In this document: in pieces, positions 13,148 through 13,862 of the stretch
Layout: every line of letters begins with the position of its first letter
Numbering within the stretch: the first letter of the stretch is position 1
Origin: an uncultured Candidatus Saccharibacteria bacterium
GTDB lineage: Bacteria; Patescibacteria; Saccharimonadia; Saccharimonadales; UBA6022
DNA: 13,862 bases
Assembly: GCA_946887425.1 (NCBI GenBank)
Contig: CAMPKW010000026.1
Span: 1-13,862 of the forward strand
Direction of reading: 5' to 3'
Translations under genes and position numbers: made by a program
Notes under the pieces: generated by a model
Databases searched by the model: none
The model's input: only the letters and a program-made list of their open reading frames with translations
Told to the model about the DNA's origin: nothing

Positions 13148-13678
13148 ATGAACATATCAGCCAAAAATAAAACCAAAAATCCTGGCTTTACAATCGTAGA
13201 GCTTCTTATCGTCATCGTGGTCATCGGTGTCCTCGCCGCTATTACGATCGTCGCGTATAGCGGCATACAAAATAGAGCCAATGATAGTGCCGTACAGTCA
13301 GACCTTGGTGCAATGGCTAAGAAGATTGCGTTGTTTCATGTTGACAATGGAAGATACCCGAACACGACAGGCGAATTAAATACTCTAGGTATCAAAGCGA
13401 GCTTCTCGGCATATAGTACGTCGCCCGCATACAACCTACCCTACTGTATCGCTAGCGACTCGAGTTACTACGCAATATCCGCCCTTAGCAAGTCGGGCAA
13501 TAAATATTATTACAGCTCAAAAGTGGGCGTAGTGAAGTCGTACTCATCAAGCCTTGCGAACGACGGCATGCAATCTGCTAGTAGTAGCTGTGCTGATATC
13601 GAAGCTGGCACTGCGCGATCATTTATTGCTGGATACGGTAGCAGCGCTTGGCGCGTATGGGTTGGGGGAACGGCATAA
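13148..13678 (+). CDS. Type IV pilin-like protein 3
   Basis: This 176-aa prepilin has a 13-residue leader almost the same as that of pilin 1 (MNISAKNKTKNPG against MNIPAQNKTKNTG), cut after Gly13, with Glu18 at mature +5. The helix differs from pilin 1 by two Ile-to-Val changes. Downstream it has HVDNGRYPNT (64-73), a stretch typical of bacterial type IV pilins and pseudopilins, then C100 and C148, SKSGNK (114-119) and a Trp-containing end. It is preceded by its own copy of the pilin promoter. The stop TAA shares its last base with the ATG of pilin 4. Confidence 0.9.
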   Translation: MNISAKNKTKNPGFTIVELLIVIVVIGVLAAITIVAYSGIQNRANDSAVQSDLGAMAKKIALFHVDNGRYPNTTGELNTLGIKASFSAYSTSPAYNLPYCIASDSSYYAISALSKSGNKYYYSSKVGVVKSYSSSLANDGMQSASSSCADIEAGTARSFIAGYGSSAWRVWVGGTA

Positions 13679-13862
13679 TGATCGCTCCATACAACCTTCG
13701 GCATACCAGGAATGGTTTCACGATCGTGGAGCTTCTTATTGTTATTGTTATCATCGGCATCCTCGCAGCTATCACTATTGTGGCGTACAACGGCATTCAA
13801 GATAGAGCCCGCAATGCCTCAATCCAGAGCGATCTCACAAACTTTGCTAAAAAACTCGAAAC
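13678..13862 (+). CDS. Type IV pilin-like protein 4, cut by the window end
   Basis: An open frame begins at ATG 13678, overlapping the stop of pilin 3 by one base (TAATG), and runs off the window without a stop. The first 61 codons give a basic leader MIAPYNLRHTRNG cut after Gly13, FTIVELL with Glu18, the shared hydrophobic helix and then QDRARNASIQSDLTNFAKKLE, which follows the family pattern. The globular domain lies outside the window. The overlap with pilin 3 repeats the arrangement of pilins 1 and 2, so the array is made of coupled pairs. Confidence 0.88.
   Translation, partial: MIAPYNLRHTRNGFTIVELLIVIVIIGILAAITIVAYNGIQDRARNASIQSDLTNFAKKLE

Noticed and set aside
12078..13800. Repeated 5' pilin segments as a CRISPR array or transposon ends
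   Set aside because: The repeats encode the conserved pilin helix in frame, spacing is gene length and no terminal inverted repeats or target duplications are seen.

Overview
The window most likely comes from a member of the Candidatus Saccharibacteria (TM7) / Patescibacteria. This is inferred from gene content, not from a marker gene. The supporting signs are a MurT/GatD pair as in Gram-positive-type walls, a membrane-anchored Clp-like AAA+ ATPase coupled to a small membrane protein, several tandem type IV pilin genes with nearly identical N-termini, very compact packing with overlapping gene ends, and many start codons directly behind a -10 box. TGA is read as stop (pilin 1 and murT end in it), so code 11 fits. 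No transposase, integrase, CRISPR array or phage gene is visible.

Positions 91-2171 hold a small unknown membrane protein (minus), a divergent DUF4260 membrane protein, and a two-HKD cardiolipin-synthase-type phospholipase D protein. Positions 2309-3031 encode a mechanosensitive-channel-type TM-helix protein, convergent with a minus-strand pair (5856 down to 3044): a 128-aa membrane protein translationally coupled to an 816-aa membrane-anchored Clp-family ATPase. Divergent from that pair, 5902-7895 is the murT-gatD operon for amidation of the peptidoglycan stem peptide. It converges with a peroxiredoxin of the Bcp/PrxQ type (7898-8368, minus). Positions 8412-11043 hold an OpgC/acyltransferase-type membrane protein and, convergent and overlapping, a GT39-type membrane glycosyltransferase. 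A tRNA-Pro(UGG) with an unusual tertiary pair lies at 11137-11212, followed by a hairpin and a terminator, then a small four-helix membrane protein (11372-11728). The right end (11953-13862) is a type IV pilin array of at least four genes in two coupled pairs, each pair behind a copy of the same promoter.

Most of the genes concern the cell envelope: phospholipid head groups, peptidoglycan amidation, glycan transfer and acylation, surface pili and osmotic response. The most unusual points are: (1) a repeated promoter geometry, a -10 box six bases before the start codon, that predicts leaderless mRNAs for at least five genes; (2) the Clp-like ATPase, which has two N-terminal membrane helices, lacks recognisable aromatic pore loops in both rings and a ClpP-docking tripeptide, and has a degenerate first ATPase site; (3) an apparent A19-U56 replacement of the nearly invariant G19-C56 pair in tRNA-Pro; (4) a MurT without the four zinc-ribbon cysteines; (5) a pilin array whose constant 5' segment is identical over 53 bp between neighbours while the rest diverges.
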